A stretch of 64,000 nt of DNA from NCBI GenBank assembly GCA_037349315.1, contig JBAIAC010000042.1, positions 5,270,001-5,334,000 on the forward strand, written 5' to 3'. Source of the stretch: Chelydra serpentina (taxonomy: Eukaryota; Chordata; Testudines; Chelydridae). The position numbers were made by a program, and so were the translations under genes. Shown piece by piece: positions 1 to 14,433 of this stretch. Below the pieces are notes generated by a model. It searched no databases. It was given only the letters and a program-made list of their open reading frames with translations, and had not been told where the DNA came from. Each line of letters starts with the position of its first letter. Position 1 is the stretch's first letter.

Positions 1-419
1 CCGGCCCCCTGGGCAGGTGGAGGGTCTGTGACGCCCCACTACAGCCTGGGCGGCTCTTATTGTGGCCCAAATCTAGCTTCTGGCTGGCCAGGGGGCAGGG
101 CTTGGGGGGCTCGAGGGGAAGGAGGGCTAAGGCCCATCTCAGACCCACCCACAGGGAACAGGCTGGCGCTGCCCCTGAACCCCCCCTTTTCCTCCCAGAG
201 CCCCCCCACGTCTTCCCTCCATTCCAGCCTCCTTCCCCTCAGCCCCATAATCCCCCCCCGCCCCCGATCACCCTGCATCGCCCCAACCTCCCTTCAGTGC
301 AACCACCGCCCCGTCCCCATCCCATCCTGCCCCCGGCCTCACACATCCCTGTTCCCCCCACCCCATTCCTCCTTATCTGCACCCCCCGGTCCCTCTTCTG
401 CCCCCTCCCGGTTCCCCCC
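1..419 (-). other. Start of intron 1 of the left-hand gene; pyrimidine-rich flank
   Basis: On the minus strand this follows the exon-1 donor at 595. It is C-rich low-complexity sequence, homologous to the stretches left of the other CpG islands (for example 15600-15900 and 44650-44930). The long open frames here come from base composition and show no protein family. Confidence 0.5.
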
Positions 420-990
420 AGGTGTCGCTGTCCCACCCCCAGCCCGGCCCGGCCCGGCTCCCCCGCCCCGCACACACCGGGGGCCGGCGGCAGCTTGCCC
501 GGGGCAGGGAATCGCAGCCAGCTCCGCTGGGAGCAGCCTGGGGCCAAACCCTCCCCCTGCAGCCCGGGGGTGACGGGGGGCGGGTCTCTCTCACCTTCCC
601 TCCGAGCGGGGCCCCCCGGGGCAGGGGCCGGGCAGGGAAGGGGCCCTGGCCGGGCTGGGGGCTCTGCCCTGGGAGAGGCTCCTGGGGAGCAGCGGGAAGA
701 GCCCGGCTGGAGATTCCCCTCTCCCGGCTGCAGCCCGGGCTCCGGGCTCCCCGCACCAGCCGCCGGGGCTCGGGGATCTCGCCAGGAGCCTGGGAGCCGG
801 AGTCACCGCAGCGGCTGCGAGTCGCTTCCTGCTGCGGGGCCTGAGCCCAGCGATCCTCCCCCCAGAGCCGCCCCCCAGCTGCTCCTGGGTCCTAGCGAGA
901 AACCCTTCGCGCTGCTGCAGACCCCCTGCCCCAGACCCTGCCCCCTGGGTCCCCACCTCCCCTGGGCTCGGGCAGCTTCTCTCAGGGATC
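420..990 (-). promoter_or_regulatory. CpG-island promoter and non-coding exon 1 of a KRAB-ZNF gene lying left of the window
   Basis: This GC- and CpG-rich block is nearly identical to the blocks at about 16800, 35780, 44930 and 56870, each of which sits 3-4 kb upstream of a complete KRAB zinc-finger gene. On the minus strand a donor (GGAAG then GTGAGAGAG) ends the putative 5'UTR exon at position 595. An ETS-like GGAAG core lies in the conserved part at about 828. No zinc-finger gene follows within the window, so its gene must extend past the left edge. The transcription start cannot be fixed from sequence alone. Confidence 0.7.
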
Positions 991-1517
991 CTGCCTAGAA
1001 GCCCCAGGATCAATGTGGGGGACAGAAAGGAGACGTGCAGATCCCAGGGAGGGGGGAGAAGGGGGGTTTCTAGGGAGACTGAGGTTGTTCCAGACAATCC
1101 AGGCGTGAGGGGGAGTCAGGGACTCTCTGGTAACAGACTGGCACAGGGAGCAATTGGGCAGAGCTGGTCTCTTGTTTCCACACTAGGCTCCCTGGCTACC
1201 AGCCCCGGGGCCGGAGCTCCCAGCTCTGCTCCCCTCACTTGGGTCATGGAGCTGTCAGAGCTTTGCCACTGGGTTCTTCCCAGGGATCCCCTCTGCCCCC
1301 TTTCCAGGGATCCCCTCTGCCCCCTTCCCAGGGATCCCCTCTCCCAGTTGGCTTCCCCGTGTGGGTGGCAGATCCCGGTGGGGCACCTGGATGTCAGCAG
1401 TAAAGCTCCAGTTGCTCTGGGTCAGGGACTGGTGCTCTGCTCACTCAGGTGTCCCCTTTCCCCCCTTCCTCCTTTTCCAATTGTCACCAAAATCATCCGC
1501 CTTTGATGGCCGCTCAG
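991..1517. other. Duplicated promoter-upstream flank
   Basis: Homologous to about 17190-17790, 36310-36960 and 57410-57760, as shown by shared blocks around GTAACAGACTGGCACAGGGA and the following text. It holds a short tandem repeat of about 21 bp (CAGGGATCCCCTCTGCCCCC type) at 1278-1345. I see no gene in it. Confidence 0.5.
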
Positions 1518-1950
1518 CAGGGCCGGCTCCAGGCACCACCCGACCAAGCACCTGCTTGGAGCGGCACCTTCTAAGGGGTGGCCAATCTTGGGGCGGCGGG
1601 ACGGCGCTCAGGGGTTTTTTTGTGTGTGTTTCGGAGGGGTGGTGCACGCGGGGGGGGGTTGTTTCGGCGGGTTGGTGCTTGGCAAGGGTTTGTTTCAGCG
1701 GGGCGGCGCTCGGGGGGGGTTGTTTGTTTTTGTTTCGGCAGGGCGGTGCTCGGGGGGGTTGTTTGTTTTTGTTTCGGCAGGGCGGCGCTCGGGGGGGTTG
1801 TTTGTTTTTGTTTCGGCAGGTCGGCGCTCGGGGGGGGGGGTTGTTTTGGTGGGACAGCGCTCGGTTTTGTTTTGTTTTTGCTGGGGGGAGGGCGGCGCTC
1901 AAGTTTTTTTGTTGTTGCTTGGGGTGGCAAAAAAGTTAGAGCCGGCCCTG
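1518..1950. mobile_element. hAT MITE with 8-bp target duplication
   Basis: The ends are inverted repeats: CAGGGCCGGCTCC at the left and AGAGCCGGCCCTG at the right. They are flanked by a perfect 8-bp duplication CCGCTCAG at 1510-1517 and 1951-1958, the hallmark of hAT transposition. The interior is non-coding and GT-rich and contains a tandem array of about 39-bp units. Confidence 0.85.
1690..1860. repeat. Tandem repeat, about 39-40 bp unit, inside the hAT MITE
   Basis: About four units of the type GGCGGCGCTCGGGGGGGTTG followed by TTTGTTTTTGTTTCGGCAG occur head to tail. They produce several overlapping open frames with repeated peptide blocks, which are artefacts of the repeat. Confidence 0.8.
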
Positions 1951-2130
1951 CCGCTCAGACAATCCCCTGAAATGTTGGAATTGATCAGATGCAGCCATCG
2001 AAACAGACCAGTGCCGCTGAGTTAAGTGCAAGGCCTCATTTTGCTAGGCCAAAAAGAAAGATCAAGGGATTAGATAGCACTCTTAGATTATGGCTACTGA
2101 TGCAACTGCACCACTGTAAGCTCTCTAGGG

Positions 2131-3122
2131 CAGGGGTTCTCACTACATTTTTTTGAAAATAAGAAAGAAAAACTTGTAGCACCTTAGAGACTAACAAATT
2201 TATTTCAGCATAAGCTTTCGTGGGTTAGTACCCACTTCATCGGATGCAGCTACATTTTTTTGGTAGCCTCAAAGCACGACTCTGAGAGTTTTTCCTAAAA
2301 TGCTTAATTAACTTTAGGAAAAACAAATAAATATGCACATATCCAGGCCCATAGGCTGGTAATTTATTAACGTTGAGTTTGTTGGGTTTTTTTGCAGATT
2401 CTATAATAAAAATAATGTACAGTTGCCTCTGTTCTTTACCAGACCTACACAGACTAGAAACACAAATAAGGTGCTTTGCGTGTTTTGGTCTTTTGTTAAT
2501 TGTTGTTTCTTTTGCTTTTTTGGTTGCTTTTTATTTCAAAGAGTTGCTAGCTAGTAAGTCTGCTTCTGTGAAAAGTGATGTTTGTACATTTGTTAATATC
2601 ACATTTTACAGCAGCAGACTTGCTAGCGAGCTGGGAGGCAGCGAAAAGTGATTAACAAACATACGAATATCACTTGTCACGGCAGATTTACACAGACCCA
2701 GCAAACTGGGGGACAAATTAAGCCCAGGGTGGGAATTGGGTAGGGCAGCAGTGGGGGCCAGCAGCAATGGGGGTAGTGGTGAGCCCAGGCCCCAAAACCC
2801 TACAGCAGAGGTCCAGAGCCTGCTGCCATAGGGGCCAGGAGCTATGAGTGGGCAGGGGAGGGTTGAGCCCGGAGCTGGAGCCCAAAGCCCCATGGCTGGA
2901 GCCTGCCGCCTGCCACCCCAGGGCTGAAGCCGGAAACCCAAGCTCACACCAGCTGCCTGCACCTCCAGCATATGTGGGTCCAGAAAGAATCAGGGCTGAA
3001 CCCCTGCTGGCAGCCCCAGGGGAGGGGGCAGCTGCTTTGCTCCCCCCCAATCACAGCCCAGGAGCCAGTGGCAGGAAGACCAGCCCCTGGTGGCCAAACG
3101 TGGGAAATGCTGCTCTATTCTA
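2131..3122. mobile_element. Probable hAT-derived composite repeat, interrupted by a second repeat
   Basis: The left edge CAGGGGTTCTCACTAC resembles hAT ends. The right edge (GTGGGAAATGCTGCTCT) read on the other strand is similar. An AT-rich half is followed by a GC-rich half, and a related copy seems to be present at about 33932-35065. No clean target duplication was found, so the assignment is tentative. Confidence 0.4.
2156..2249 (+). repeat. Short interspersed repeat (AAGCTTTCGTGGGT family), plus orientation, 13-bp target duplication
   Basis: The core TAGAGACTAACAAATTTATT followed by AGCATAAGCTTTCGTGGGTT is one of many copies in this window. The unit is bracketed by a perfect 13-bp direct repeat CTACATTTTTTTG at 2143-2155 and 2250-2262, so it is an insertion in its own right. 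An almost identical copy lies in inverted orientation at 3539-3660. Confidence 0.8.
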
Positions 3123-3158
3123 GTGGCTCTGCAGCTGCTATGTCAGTGGGAGAAGCTC

Positions 3159-3184
3159 AAAAAAAAAAAAAAAAAAAAAAAAAA
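3159..3184. repeat. Poly(A) tract
   Basis: A homopolymer run of about 26 A. It accounts for the poly-K and poly-F open frames around it. Confidence 0.9.
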
Positions 3185-3538
3185 GCCTCCCCCAGGCCCC
3201 TGGCAGCTCTGGTCTGAGCATGGGCAGAAGCTATAATAGGCCAAGGGAGGCCTGGGCTGCGGTGGTCCTGCCTGTGCGCTGCCTCTTTCCCTCCCTGCTT
3301 CGGCGCCTTCCCTGAGACCCCCACTGCCTGTATCCAGCCTGGTGAGTCCCTCCTCCACTCCACCTCCCCCTTCCAGAGGTTCCCGCTGCTCACTGTGTCC
3401 CTCCTCAGGATGGCCTGGGTGGGCAGGTGGCTCAGGAAGTGGGTGGGGGGCCTCCCCCAGCCATGTGGGAGAAACCACTGGACCCCAGGACCCAACTGAA
3501 TTTGGGGGAGAACTAAGGGACTACAGGGATAACACCGC

Positions 3539-3660
3539 ATCCGATGAAGTGGGTACTAACCCACCAAAGCTTATGCTGAAATAAATTTGTTAGTCTCTAA
3601 GGTGCTACAAGTTTTTCTTTCTTATTTTCATTTTGCTGACACAGACTAACACGGCTACTA
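3539..3660 (-). repeat. Short interspersed repeat (AAGCTTTCGTGGGT family), minus orientation
   Basis: Reverse complement of the family seen at 2156-2249, here longer and including the head end (AGACTAACACGGCTACTAC at its right). Together the two copies make an inverted repeat of about 100 bp spaced by 1.3 kb. Confidence 0.75.
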
Positions 3661-3689
3661 CACTTAAACCAGGGATGGGAGTGGGGGTC

Positions 3690-4330
3690 ATAGGTTCAGA
3701 ACTAGGGATCCAGAGGGGAACGCCAAGGCGAGAACCCCAGACAGCGCCCACTGCTCCTCAAAGCTGTCTAGGGAGCCAACAGGCGCTGCCCAGAGGAACT
3801 CTGCCTGGATGCGTGAGGCCAGGGAGAAGTGGAAATAGGTCCCACAGTCGCAGAGCACCTCCTCATCCAGCATCTTCCCCCTGGTATTGTAAATGGTCAC
3901 TTTGGCCAGTGCCAGGAGGACGTTGAAGCGGTCTCGTGACCTCATCGGGCCACGGACAGGGTGTGAATATATGAAGAGGTGTGGGGTAAAGTGCAGCCAG
4001 AACCTCAAGGGGAGGAGGAGGAGCCAAAATAGGGGCTGCAACCTGGCACACTGGCATGCACCAGGTTCTCCCTCACGCTGCAAAAGGGGCAGGTGTCAGG
4101 AATGGGGGTGAAATGTGCCAGGTACACACCTGTGCTCACAGCTCCACGAAGGAGCCTTGAACTGATATCCACGGCAGACCGTGGGACCAGGCTGGAATGT
4201 AGGCCGACCAATTGGGGTTCCTCACCCTCTACAGGTGGTAGAAAGTCCCGCCACCTGAGAGCAGGGCAGGACATGAGGGTGAGGAAGTGAAACATTTGGA
4301 GCACAAGCTTGTAAAGTTGTGCCCTCAGCC
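3690..4330 (-). pseudogene. LINE remnant, C-terminal zinc-knuckle region of a reverse-transcriptase ORF
   Basis: Two overlapping minus-strand frames (3688-4083 and 4005-4304) carry pieces of one protein. A CPFC-x8-H motif after DFTPIPDT-like sequence (HFTPIPDTCPFCSVRENLVH) resembles the zf-RVT segment at the end of LINE ORF2 proteins. It is followed by FWLHFTPHLFIYSHPVRGP and a conserved tail. A frameshift between the two frames and the missing catalytic domain show it is dead. I think of a Tx1-type LINE from memory of the motif order; CR1 is excluded by the sequence. Confidence 0.5.
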
Positions 4331-4520
4331 TGGTTCAGAAGCGAACCGGCCGCAGGACGCACAGCCACATCCGGTTATGGAGGGGAGGGGGGCTCACAGG
4401 ACAAGCACCCAATGAAAAGGTCCGGAGGGCCTGGGGTGAGGGTATCCACATATCTCCCTGTTAGTTACAAATAACACAGAAGAGTCACATTCATACTTGC
4501 TTTGGGACTGGGTTATGACA

Positions 4521-4793
4521 TCACCCTGAGTAAACATATCTGTCCTGATCAAACAGCATACCAACATTGATATAAACTGGACTTCCAAGATGATACAGTT
4601 TCTGCTGTTCGTCAAATTCTTTGCTGATTTGGAGCTTAAGTCTGGAAGTTTCTTGTTGCATCTGGTGAACCCTCTGCTCACCAGCCAACCGTTCCATACA
4701 CCTCCTGTCAGCTTCTCTAGCTCTTTCTTCAGCTTGCTTGGCTCTCGCTTTGGCTTCTTTTTCCAGCTGGGCCAAGTCTTGCTTCTCTTGCAT
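4521..4793 (-). other. Unrecognised short ORF with coiled-coil composition
   Basis: A 90-codon open frame whose first 60 residues are rich in E, K, R and A in heptad-like spacing (LEKEAKARAKQAEERAREAD). I do not recognise a family. It lies between a LINE remnant and a CR1 remnant and has no homolog in the other duplicated flanks here, so a piece of a retroelement protein is as likely as a gene exon. Confidence 0.2.
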
Positions 4794-5284
4794 TCTACTG
4801 ACACCTTCCTTGACACTTTGTACAAGATTTGTTGCAATTGTATAACAGTAGTAGCAACAATGATCTACATAGTCATATTTTATCAGATAAAGTCACATGG
4901 TTAAATCTTAGTCTTTGTTGATAAACTCCTGTTTGTTTTCACTAAAAATATATCTCAGTGCTGTGATGTTATATTGGCGCTGATCCTCTATTGACTCAAA
5001 CAAGGTGGCATTGTCTCTTTGGGGACAGCTTACCTGGGAATTTGTGAGTGTTCAGTGAGGAGGGGCTGGACAGTATAGAAGGACTGTAATGGTTTCCATT
5101 CAGAGTCTGGTTGGGAAGCGTGGCCTAGTGGTCATGACCACAACCCTGGACTGCCAAGGGGGTCATGGGAAGGGGACCCTGGGCCCTCCCACTCTACTGG
5201 GCTCCAACCCAGGGGCCTTTTAGCTACCAGTAACCTGGCAACCAAGACTACTTAAGCCTGTGCTGGGGATTCCACAAGTTCCCT

Positions 5285-5740
5285 TGGAAGCTATTCCCCC
5301 CTGGTTCAAAATGTTTCTAATCTCTAACCTAAATCACCCTTGCTGCAGCTTAGCACTTTTACCGCTCGTCCTCCCTTCAGTGGCCATGGAGCTCAACTGA
5401 TCCCCAGTCTCTGTATAAAAGCCCTTAACACGTCGGCAGACCATCACCAGTCTGCTTTTCTCAAGACTAATAGACCCCCTTCTTTTAACCATTCCCTGCA
5501 GGTCGGGTTTTCTGAACCTTTGATCATTTTCTGTTGCTCTCCTCGGGACTCAATCTCATTTGTCCTCATCTTTCCTAAAGTGTGGTGCCCAGAACTGGAC
5601 ACACGACTCCAGCTGAGGCCTCCCCAGGGCGGAGCAGAGCAGGACAACGGCCTCCCACAACTTACCTACAACACTCATGTTAATACACCCCAGAATGGTA
5701 CCAGCCTTTTCCCCAGCTGCGTCAATGGGTGACAGCCAGA
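5285..5740 (-). mobile_element. CR1 LINE 3' fragment, old
   Basis: The order of blocks matches the better preserved CR1 at 34011-34560 on the same strand: TTGCTGCA, a piece like AGACTAATAGACCCCCTTC, then GAACTGGACACACGACTCCA and CAGCTGAGGCCTCC. The 67-codon minus-strand frame at 5444-5647 retains the CR1 ORF2 C-terminus pattern but is broken. Confidence 0.75.
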
Positions 5741-5784
5741 CAGCGTCTGAGTGAGTCCATTAACGACCATTCTCCCTCCCCCCC

Positions 5785-7114
5785 ATTATTCAAGACAAGG
5801 GACACTGGGAGTTAGAAAAACTAAATTCTACTTTATTCTTTTCAAACCAAGAAATAAAAGCTAATGCCCCACCACCACCACCAATGCAAGCCCCGGTTGG
5901 GCATGGTGCATTTCAGCTCCAGCTCAGCACATTGCTGCTCCAGCCACACACCCGCCCCAGGGAAAGAGGAACAAGTTAAAGCTGGTAGAAAAGCACTAAC
6001 AATCCATGAGAGAGGCATTTGCCCGGCCTCCTCCTCTCAGCTATGGGGAGAGGACAACCCCTCTCCACATCAGTCCTCTTGGGGCTTCATTTGTAGCCCT
6101 TCAGAGTTCAAGGACGACTTTACCCAGCACTCGTAGGACATTTCCCCTCTCACTGGGACTTGTGCAGTGAGTTCACAGTTCTCAGACTCGGCTCTCTGGC
6201 TCGAAAAAGGAAACAGCGCCCTTTGAAGGCCCTGGCCACCCACCAAACCACCCTCTCCCACTCCTGGCTGTATCTCACATCTCTGCAGGGATCAGGCAGC
6301 CACTTCCTTCCCTCTATCAGTCTCTGACTCTTGGAGTGCATATCCAGCACTCGCCCTCATTGTTTTGATGATAGTTACTGGTCATTTTCATTGTTCAAAG
6401 AAGAAGCAAATCTGATGTGAAACAAAAATCGGTAAGAACTATTTTGGCAAATTATCATTTGTCTTTTGAAGTCCCCAATAAATCTGAGCGATATCCCGTC
6501 AAACTAATTTAATATCAAAATACGTGACAGAGCAGCCTTCACCAAAAAGAGGAAAACCCACACTCCAGGGTGGGCTACAAACCACTTTCCCGTTCATGAA
6601 GTGAAATCTCAAAGAATCCTAAAACTCAAAATCTGGGGAACAAATTTGCCCATTTCCTGCTGAGCAGGCTAAAGTTGCTTTACTCAGCACTGCCGCATTA
6701 TTTGGCTGGGTTATTGACAAAAACTTTAGCATCATCGTCATAAAAGAAAGAAGAAAAAAAGACAAACAACCAAAAACTTCCTATCTGCAAATGATCTGGA
6801 TTTGGCTGGAAAAACTCCAGATGCCACTTTACCAATAGATGGAGGCTGGGATTGAAGCTCAAACTGTGCTTTGGGGTTCATCTGAATCCCCCCTTCAGGA
6901 TTCAGGGCCTGATTGAGGATCAAAGAAATCAAAGCCTGATTCCTAAGCATGGTGGGAAAAGGACACTGTGGTAAATTACACACATGAAGGTGGAGGGGTG
7001 AAAAGGGGAAACTCTCCACGGCTTGGGCAGAGGTTGCTCTGTGAGAGAAGACGTGTGAGGTTGACGGGGGCAGCAGGGAATACCCCGGACTCACCCTGCA
7101 GCTAAGCAAGGCCC
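5785..7114 (-). other. Distal 3' flank of gene A, duplicated, with conserved poly(A) signal
   Basis: Homologous to 22742-24090 (downstream of gene B) and to 63490-64000 (right edge). Shared landmarks are GACAAGGGACACTGGGA and AGTTAAAGCTGGTAGAAAAG. On the minus strand an AATAAA hexamer occurs at 5832-5837, conserved in the other two copies at 22792-22797 and 63542-63547. It lies 3.6 kb past the stop of A, the same distance as in B, so it may mark the end of a long 3'UTR. I infer this; it is not shown by the sequence alone. Confidence 0.5.
5832..5837 (-). terminator. Candidate poly(A) signal of gene A
   Basis: AATAAA on the minus strand (TTTATT on plus), within a block conserved at equal distance downstream of genes A and B. 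Only the hexamer and its conservation support it. Confidence 0.4.
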
Positions 7115-7534
7115 TGTCATAAAATTAAGCGAGGCCTCTGTCTTAAAACTTCTTTCCTAATCTCCTAGCAATAAAATCTTCTGGCCTTGCTCAAAATCTG
7201 TTTATCTGGCACAAATATTCTTGCATGGGCTTTTCTGTCCCCCTGCTTAAATTGAGTAACTATGGAGACCAGTTTGAACAGGTTAGTTTGAACATGTGGT
7301 AGTAGTGCTTTCTTTGTCTGCCTCAACACTATAAATGCTGAGGCCTATCACTAATAAAGTTGCCACACTCCTCCACAGCGGCTAGCTGCGAAGGGGGTTG
7401 TGTGCCCTTTGATCAAAGCTTCTAGGACTCAGTGTGTTTCTTGCATGGCTTCTGACAGCTTGTGAGCTGTAGTCCAACTCCGCATCACCCGGTGTTGGGA
7501 CGGTGAGTAAAGACAAGCTGATTTTTACCTAACA
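7115..7534 (+). mobile_element. Solo-LTR-like element
   Basis: The block runs from TGTCATAAAATTAAG to TTTTTACCTAACA and contains a TATA-like ACTATAAATG followed about 30 bp later by AATAAAG, the usual order in a retroviral LTR. The homologous flank of gene B lacks it. A clear target duplication could not be seen, and no internal retroviral genes are present. Confidence 0.5.
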
Positions 7535-9017
7535 ACCCCGTCCCCCTCAACTAACACAGATATTAGGAAACCACATTATTTTACGATCCCTGCTCCAGCT
7601 CCTTTAGAATCTATTGAATGCTGATGTAAAAGGGAGAAACAGCACAAAAAATTTAATGCTTTTCAGAATAACCAGGAGCAATGTGAGGCTGTCTGGGAAT
7701 GAGACAATCTCACTGCAAAGGAGGCACTTAGTGACTGTAACAGTCACTTTGCTAATGGGGGATTGGAATAAACTGCTCAGGGTCACTCTAGACTAGAAAA
7801 AGGGGCGGAGGAACAAAAGAGACACACTAGCTAATCCCAACCACTTTTCCTTCCCTAGACAGACACTTGGAGGCTGATATTATCACTCCCCATTTCTTCC
7901 CTCTCTGGAAGGCACAGATTTGTCTCAGGCCCCCCCGCAAGCTGCTGGCAGAGCTGGGAACAGAGCTTAGGTCTCAAGTCCAAGGCCAGGGCTCTATCCA
8001 CTAGGCAATGCTGCTTCTCTCTCAGAGACTGATGCTGCTGTAGCAGAGGTAGGAAATCCAGGTTTCAAACAAAGCAGGGAATCAATCTCTGCTAATGGTG
8101 CTGTCTGAATGCAGCGAGGGCAGGGAGAAGGGGCAGACGGGGTGAGTGATGAGAGACAGCACCTCTCTACCCGTGCTCTCCCTCGCCTCTTATCCCATGA
8201 TCCCCAAACACTCGATAGCCCCAGCACCAGCTCTCCCTGCTTCCCAGCTCCACCAGCCTCAACCATTCAATCCCCAGTTTCCTCCCCATAACCTATTGGC
8301 CTGGTCCCTTAACGGTTGATCCCCCAGAGCCCAGTGCCCTGGGAGATTCGGGGAGGGGAGGAATAACCAGCCCCCAGGGACACTCCCCGTGAAGGGACCA
8401 GCTTCACTTAAGTGGGGGAGCCCAGCCCAGGGGCTGGTGGAAGAGTGGGGCTGGGGACAGGTGTCTAGAGTGAAGGTGGGGCTTGGTTCAAGTGTCCTTC
8501 TCATCTCCATGGCAGGGGAATCCCAGCTGGGAGGGGAAGGGAGAGGGGCATGGGCTGCGGGTATACAAGGCTGGAGGAGGCCATGCCTCCTGAAACACCC
8601 TAGCGTGGCCCAACCCACACTCTACCAGCAGAAGGGGCAGGGCCTCAGGCAGATGGGGAGGGACCGGGGGCTAGCCTCCCCACAAGGGCACATTCACCCA
8701 CCATCCATAGAAACGGGGAACTTCAGCCAGGCAGAGGGAGCAGCTGAAGGAGTTTCTCTCTCTCCCTTTCTCCACCTGTGGCCCATCAGCTTAGCAGCCA
8801 GGGCTGCAGCAGGGAGGAGGAGCTGATCGGGGCTTCTCCTCCTCTTCCTGGGGTTTGCTTAGACCAGGCAGAGCCAGAGGGTCACTGACCAGCTGATGTT
8901 CAGCTGCTGCTGGATCCTCACCCGAGCGATGGGCAGCTGGATCCTTGGGAGCCAAACGCCCCTGATGTGCGTGGGAATAAGAAAATGGATTTGTCACCAT
9001 GGCCAGACCCAGTAAGG
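7535..9017 (-). other. 3' flank or 3'UTR of gene A, four-fold duplicated
   Basis: Paralogous to 24852-26357 (B), 38540-39605 (C) and 48740-49625 (D). Shared blocks include TGCAG(A/C)GGGGGCAGGGAGAAGG-type sequence, TATCCCATGATCCCCAAACA and CATGGCAGGGGAATCCC. No coding potential is conserved between the four copies, so the open frames here are not genes. Confidence 0.6.
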
Positions 9018-9025
9018 GCCCTGAG

Positions 9026-9243
9026 CAGGGTCGGCGCTTCCACTAGGCGACCCTAGGCGGTCGCCTAGGGCGGCAGGATTTGGAGGGCGGCATTTCACCG
9101 CCCTCGGCGGCATTTTGACAGCGACTCTTCCCAGTGGCGATTCGGCGGCAAGAAAAGCAGCCGCCGAAACGCCGCGGAGAACGCAGCTTAATGGCGGAGG
9201 AGCGCTGCCGCCTAGGGTGGCAAAAACCCTGGCGCTGCTACTG
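9026..9243. mobile_element. hAT MITE with 8-bp target duplication
   Basis: The element runs from CAGGGTCGGCGC to a right end that reads CAGTAGCAGCGCC on the other strand, and is flanked by GCCCTGAG (9018-9025) and GCCCTAAG (9244-9251). Gene C keeps the empty site (AGTCAGGGCCCTGAGAGAAT at about 39602). It shares the CTAGGCGACC/CGCCTAGGG motif with the element at 51794. Confidence 0.85.
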
Positions 9244-9251
9244 GCCCTAAG

Positions 9252-9450
9252 AGAATTTCCCGGCTTCTCTCATGTCCCATATGGTGTTTGCTCCACTTAG
9301 AGGATTTTCTATGCTGAGAACATCTCAGAGGTGTCTTCCCTGTGCGGATTGCGGATGCCTGATACTCCATGAGCTTCCCCTGATTCAAGGTCTCTCTGTT
9401 GTGTGGGTCACTGAAGTCAAATTGAATCTTTTCCTGCGGTCAAGCTATTC
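9252..9450 (-). pseudogene. Decayed zinc fingers beyond the stop of gene A
   Basis: Read on the minus strand past the stop, the sequence still resembles finger codons (a CTTGACCGCAGGAAAAGATT block equals LDxxKRF) and a linker-like GACCCACACAACAGAGAGAC. Stops and shifts break the frame. Matching decayed blocks follow genes B, C and D, so ancestral proteins were longer. Confidence 0.55.
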
Positions 9451-13608
<4,158 letters not shown>

Positions 13609-13632
<24 letters not shown>

Positions 13633-13658
13633 TTCCTTTCCCCGTCCTCTGGGTCAAT
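13609..13658 (-). CDS. Gene A exon 2 with start codon (coding 13609-13632)
   Basis: Acceptor CACTCCAG and donor CAG/GTAGGG. The exon has a short 5'UTR, then ATG and MAVMEPAQ, phase 0 into KRAB-A. The same start exon occurs at 32171, 43974 and 54175. Confidence 0.82.
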
Positions 13659-14433
13659 CTGGAGTGAAACGTGGACGTGATTCCTCAGCCTGTCGGGGCG
13701 AGAGGGGCGATGGGGGAGGTTTCAGAAGGGGCTTGAGTCCATTTCACACCCCGACTCCCCCGGCTCTCTCCCTGCAGACAGACGCATTGGACTCTGCCAC
13801 GCTGGGGAAACCCTCAGTCACTTTATCACAACACAGACCCGGCCCCTCCAAGCGGGACTAAACCACCTGAGACACTTTTAAACCTCAACAGGGACAAAGT
13901 CTCTGAGAGAAATGCTAGAAAAGAGCAAAATCAAAGGAGCCACTTTGGGGGATTTCCCCTGACATTGGCCCTGAGTGCAGCGCAACCCCCCAGCAGCACG
14001 GGGGGCTAGGCAGAGGCAGGATCTGGCTTTTCCTCCCTCAGCTCCTCCCCTTGTTCCCAGGAGACTCAAGTCTGCCTAGGGGGATGCAGCAGGGAATGGA
14101 TCCGGGCAGGGCTGGGAGCTGGGAACCTCCCTCCCTACTTCTTGCTCCTGCTGCCCCTTTCAGTCTCACCCCTCCCCTTCCTGTCTCTTTCCCTCTCCCC
14201 TCTGCCTGGGAGAACTGGGGACTCTCCCATTCCCATGGGCTTTTGCTCTCCACTGTGAGCCGAACCTGGGCTGGGCACAGAGGGGGGATTAATGAAGGTC
14301 TGTCCCTGGCACAGACCCCACTGGGGAGCAGCAGTTTCACGCTCTGGGCTCTCAGGTAGAGGAGGCAGCAGCACCTGACCCAGGCGGCTCAATTCCAGGG
14401 CTCTAATATCAGGAGCACAGAGAGACACGCACC
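13659..14433 (-). other. Gene A intron 1, duplicated part
   Basis: Matches the intron 1 sequences of C (44030-44420) and D (54231-54370, 56400-56690), with shared blocks such as TCTCTCCCTGCAGACAGAC. It holds no gene. Confidence 0.45.

Noticed and set aside
60..998. Long overlapping open frames on both strands in the CpG islands (also at 35639-36532, 44567-45632 and 56621-57697)
   Set aside because: Frames are open because CpG-rich sequence has few stops; proteins are P/G/R/A-rich, present on both strands at once, and not conserved in frame between the five island copies.
1690..1860. CRISPR-like regular repeat
   Set aside because: Units are contiguous without unique spacers, in vertebrate DNA; it is a minisatellite inside a MITE.
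1361..2025. Repetitive Gly/Phe/Cys-rich or Pro/Lys-rich open frames
   Set aside because: They follow the 39-bp tandem repeat inside a hAT MITE on both strands; no start context or family.
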